A DNA stretch of 8,638 nucleotides from an uncultured Coriobacteriaceae bacterium (lineage in GTDB: Bacteria > Actinomycetota > Coriobacteriia > Coriobacteriales > UMGS124). A program made the translations under genes and the position numbers. The DNA lies in contig USJP01000046.1 in assembly GCA_900555105.1 (NCBI GenBank), forward strand, positions 1-8,638. The letters are read 5' to 3'. Shown piece by piece: positions 6,041 to 8,638 of this stretch; the stretch's first letter is position 1, and the number at the start of each line of letters is the position of its first letter. Under the pieces are notes generated by a model, which worked only from the letters and a program-made list of their open reading frames with translations, was not told the origin of the DNA and searched no databases.

Positions 6041-6073
6041 AGGGGCGCAGCAATCAATCGAAGGCGGCAAGCC

Positions 6074-7650
6074 CTACTGCCCTGCGACCTCGTCGTCGAC
6101 GAGGCGCATGAGCTCCTCGCGGGAGTGGACGTCGAGCTTGACGTAGACGTTGTGGGTGTGGGTGCGCACGGTGTTCACCTTGACGCCCATGGTTTGGGCG
6201 ATGCGCTCTGAGCCGTAACCCATGGCGAGGCAGCGCAGTACCTCGGCCTCACGCGCGGAAAGGGCGTTGCGAGCGGCGATGGCCTCGACTGCCTGGCCGA
6301 ACTTGCCTTTGCGCTCCGACTTGGGCTGCCCGGTCTCGACACCGTCGTCGAAGCGCTGGTCGATCTCAAAGAGGTCCTCGAGCGACAGCTCGTCTTCGCC
6401 CACCGTGGAGAAGAGACGCTCGTCGTCCTTGCCAGAGAACAGAGCCACAAGATGATGATGGTGCCAGCAAGCACGATGCTCACGACTACCTGCGCAGATG
6501 CCGCCTCGATGCTCGGCATCACAACAATGCCAAGCGCCCAGCCCAGGGCGCAGCCAAGCATGAAGAGTCCTCGGCCGAAACCGAACACGGCAAGCGGCGA
6601 GATGTGCTTCTGATACACGATGAAGGCAAGCAGGCACCACATGAAGAACTCGAAGATGCTGCTGGCAAAGTACACGAGCACGCTGAGTGCGTTGGTGGTT
6701 CCCCCCAAAGCCGCCGAGCAGGCGGTAACCACGGCGGCAAGCACCGTGGCGAGCGAGCAGACGCGCCCCAAGTCGAACCCCTGCGCGTCGGAACGCAGCG
6801 TCCAGGCGATCACGACGAGCACCATCGCGATGCGTAGAAGCTGCAGCACGTTGTTGCCCTCGACCGTGTTGGCAAGCGCGCTCACCGTCACCATGGACGA
6901 GCGGATAAACGTGGTGATGAGGGCAAGCGCAAACGCGAAGGCCGAGAAACGCCAGAACGCCGCGGGAAGCGCGCCGCTGTTTGCCGGATACTGACGGACG
7001 TTCTCCTCAAAGAGCGACTCGTGCGACGGCTTGATGCACGAAAGCCAGGCGGCGACCACCGGCAGCAGCGTGAACGCCAGGATATGGGCGAGCGAGGGGC
7101 CATGGGCAATGGGCGCCCACGTGGGAGTCGCCAGCACGACAAAATAGATGAATGAGGCCACAAGCTGCGACAATGCAGCCGTGATGAGCGCCCTGCGCGG
7201 CGGCAAGCCGCCATAGAGCGTCGCACAGCGCAAGCCGATGCCGGCCGTGCCAACGCCCGTCATAAGGGCTCCGACCACAAACACAGACGTTGCTTGACGG
7301 GAAACGCCCAACCAGTACGGGCCAGCCAAAATGATAAGAAAAGCGCCCAAGGCCGCCAGAAGGCCGAATCCCATGACGGCATGGTCCGAGACGTCGCCTT
7401 TGTCGGCATGGCGACGGGCAAAGAACGGCGCCCCAAGGAACACCACAGCAAACGTCATGGTGGAAATGACGAACAGCAACGACAGGTAGAACCCATTGAC
7501 CTCGTTGTCAGAAAGCCACAGCGACCCAGAATAGGTAAGCGACGACCAGGCGGTCCACACGCCGAACGCCATAAACGGCAGCGACGGCCAACGCGTCGCC
7601 AACTCTTCGGTTAAGCCTCGCTTCACCCCAGAAGCGTCCGTCTGCCCCAT
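6074..7650 (-). pseudogene. LuxR-family regulator with 12-helix membrane domain, frameshifted
   Basis: The N-terminal part reads MGQTDASG then about 12 hydrophobic segments up to IIILWL. In that frame the sequence then turns into Ser/Arg-rich junk. One frame away, from about 6443 down, it continues LFSGKDDERLF, a hydrophilic linker, and a classic LuxR helix-turn-helix (ALSAREAEVLRCLAMG, GVKVNTVRTHTHNVYVKL) ending at 6074. One missing base near 6442 accounts for this: adding a C gives TGG CTC CTG TTC and a 525-residue protein. Such membrane-anchored LuxR proteins are typical of Eggerthellaceae and probably sense a small molecule near respiratory operons. The start at 7650 follows GGGAGAGG by 7 nt; an upstream in-frame GTG at 7680 would lie at a -10-like TACAAT (7689 to 7684). 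The gene lies 116 nt downstream of the TorD-like chaperone, same strand. As it stands, the product would have a membrane part and no DNA-binding domain. A sequencing error is equally possible. Confidence 0.85.
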
Positions 7651-7766
7651 GCGAAACCCTCTCCCCTTGAATGCACACACATGATTGTACGCAAAAAAGA
7701 GGAGAGGACGAATCTGGCAGCTAAATTGTATTTTTGGATGCCCTGAAGGGATGGACAGGCCTTGCG

Positions 7767-8573
7767 TTACTCGGCAGGGGTCCCTTCAGCCTTCTTGGCG
7801 GCCTCGGCAAGCTCGGCAACCTCATCGGACAGGTCGGCCAGCGTCTCACGGTCGAGCGTGAAGAAGCCGCGTGCAAGCTTCATGACACCCTTGTAGAAGC
7901 GGGTCTTGATGAGCAGCAGCGAGCGCTCCATAAGCTGGTCGTACCAGGAGAGGATGTTGTTGTCGAGGAAGTCGGTGGAGGCCTTCACGTCGTGGGCGGC
8001 CTTGTCGTAGTCGCCGGCCTGCAGGGCCTCGAGCGTGCGGCGGCTCATGATGGCCATAAACTGGCAGAGGAACGAGATGTGGTCGTCAGGGTAATCGAGC
8101 CCGGCGCGCTTCTTGATGGCCTCGGCCTTGAAGGCGTGGTACACCTCGCGGAAACCCTCCTGGTACATGAGGCCGTCTTCGCTGGTGAAGACCGACTTGT
8201 ACGGCACGGCCGTCTTACCCTCGTAGGTCTTGATGCCCGTGAAGGTGCCCGTGAAGTCCACGGCCATCTCGTCGCGCGTGCCGGTGTTGCGCTTGCGCAG
8301 GTAGCGCGTGATGTCGTTCACGCCGTCGGCGAAGTCATCGTGGAGCTCGGCATAGGCAGAAAAGTCCTGGCCGGCCATAGCCTCTACCTGCTCGGCCGTA
8401 AGCGGCATCCAGAAAAGACCCGCGAGCGTCTCGTAGAAAGCGGCACGACCCTCGAGGGCGGCAGCGACCTCCTCGCTGACAGGGGCCACAGCCTGCTCGG
8501 CCTGTGCGGCGGCGTCGGCGGAGGTGGCCTCGGCCTGGGTATCTAGCGTCTCGGCCATCGTGTTCTCGCTCAT
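7767..8573 (-). CDS. TorD/DmsD-family molybdoenzyme chaperone
   Basis: A 268-residue cytoplasmic, mainly helical protein. Members bind the twin-arginine signal of DMSO/TMAO-reductase-type enzymes and keep them unexported until the molybdenum cofactor is inserted. The key motif is DYPDDHISFLCQFM (160-173), matching the family's PDH signature with the following L/FM. AVDFTGTFTG (104-113) and VPYKSVFTSEDGLMYQ (123-138) fit the conserved central part. Residues 1-38 are an acidic Ala-rich extension before the first helix, and the C-terminus is a charged helix. The start at 8573 is chosen because AGAGGA lies about 6 nt upstream and the extra upstream frame looks non-coding. The oxidoreductase subunits it would serve are not in the window; they may lie upstream, past the right edge. 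The downstream LuxR regulator in the same direction supports a respiratory-operon setting. Family assignment is firm, substrate unknown. Confidence 0.88.
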   Translation of the reverse strand: MSENTMAETLDTQAEATSADAAAQAEQAVAPVSEEVAAALEGRAAFYETLAGLFWMPLTAEQVEAMAGQDFSAYAELHDDFADGVNDITRYLRKRNTGTRDEMAVDFTGTFTGIKTYEGKTAVPYKSVFTSEDGLMYQEGFREVYHAFKAEAIKKRAGLDYPDDHISFLCQFMAIMSRRTLEALQAGDYDKAAHDVKASTDFLDNNILSWYDQLMERSLLLIKTRFYKGVMKLARGFFTLDRETLADLSDEVAELAEAAKKAEGTPAE

Positions 8574-8638
8574 TGTGGTTCCTCTCCGTGACAACGCCGC
8601 ACAAGCGGCAGATCCAAAGGTGCGGGGGCAGGGCAACC

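Noticed and set aside
6041..6073. Terminator between the convergent ATPase and LuxR genes
   Set aside because: Only 33 nt, with at best a 4-bp stem (GGCA/TGCC) and no T-run.
7690..7766. Rho-independent terminator after the chaperone gene
   Set aside because: There is a T-run on the minus strand (near 7696) but no convincing stem before it; CCCT-GA-AGGG is too short.
7734..8546. 270-codon plus-strand open frame over the chaperone gene
   Set aside because: It mirrors the TorD-like gene, has Gly/Val/Leu-rich composition typical of antisense frames in high-G+C DNA, and no ribosome site.
8574..8638. C-terminus of an upstream gene ending in a TGA that overlaps the chaperone ATG
   Set aside because: About 21 codons are open in that frame (stop in ATGA), but too few to support a gene, and the peptide shows no recognisable feature. 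A small GCCGC-ACAA-GCGGC hairpin (8596-8609) is there too.

Overview
This window looks like chromosome from a high-G+C anaerobic or gut actinobacterium of the class Coriobacteriia, most likely Eggerthellaceae-like. This is inferred from gene content and base composition, not from a marker gene. Three things point there: a LuxR-type regulator made of a 12-helix membrane domain plus a C-terminal helix-turn-helix, genes tied to molybdoenzymes (a tandem Mop protein and a TorD/DmsD-type chaperone), and large secreted proteins of unknown function.

Layout from left to right: (1) 1-1632, minus strand: a secreted two-domain protein of unknown function, cut off by the left edge. (2) 1633-1936: a divergent intergenic region with a perfect TTGCCAA-type dyad, a candidate promoter and a leader hairpin. 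(3) 1937-2365, plus: a 142-residue di-Mop molybdate-binding protein followed by a strong GC-rich terminator. (4) 2474-2546: a symmetric set of four CAAAGGTT/AACCTTTG octamers whose centre is an AT-rich bidirectional hairpin terminator. (5) 2570-4482, minus: a two-gene operon of a BlaI/MecI-type repressor and a BlaR1-type M56 membrane metallopeptidase with no visible penicillin-binding sensor. (6) 4483-4765: a regulatory region with two TTACA-N2-TGTAA BlaI-type operators around a good promoter, a hairpin, and four direct repeats with an exact 23-bp period. (7) 4766-6040, plus: an AAA ATPase with a DUF4143-like C-terminal part. (8) 6074-7650, minus: the membrane LuxR regulator, split by an apparent one-base deletion. 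(9) 7767-8573, minus: the TorD/DmsD-family chaperone.

How the genes may work together: the BlaI/BlaR1 pair is a self-contained signal-transduction unit. A ligand outside the cell would activate the membrane protease, which inactivates the repressor bound at its own operators. The sensor is unrelated to the usual beta-lactam sensor by eye, so the signal is unknown. The di-Mop protein and the TorD-like chaperone both fit a cell that relies on molybdenum oxidoreductases for anaerobic respiration. The LuxR gene next to the chaperone may regulate such a respiratory operon, most of which would lie beyond the right edge. The ATPase appears to be a separate, possibly mobile or self-regulated, unit with its own repeat array.
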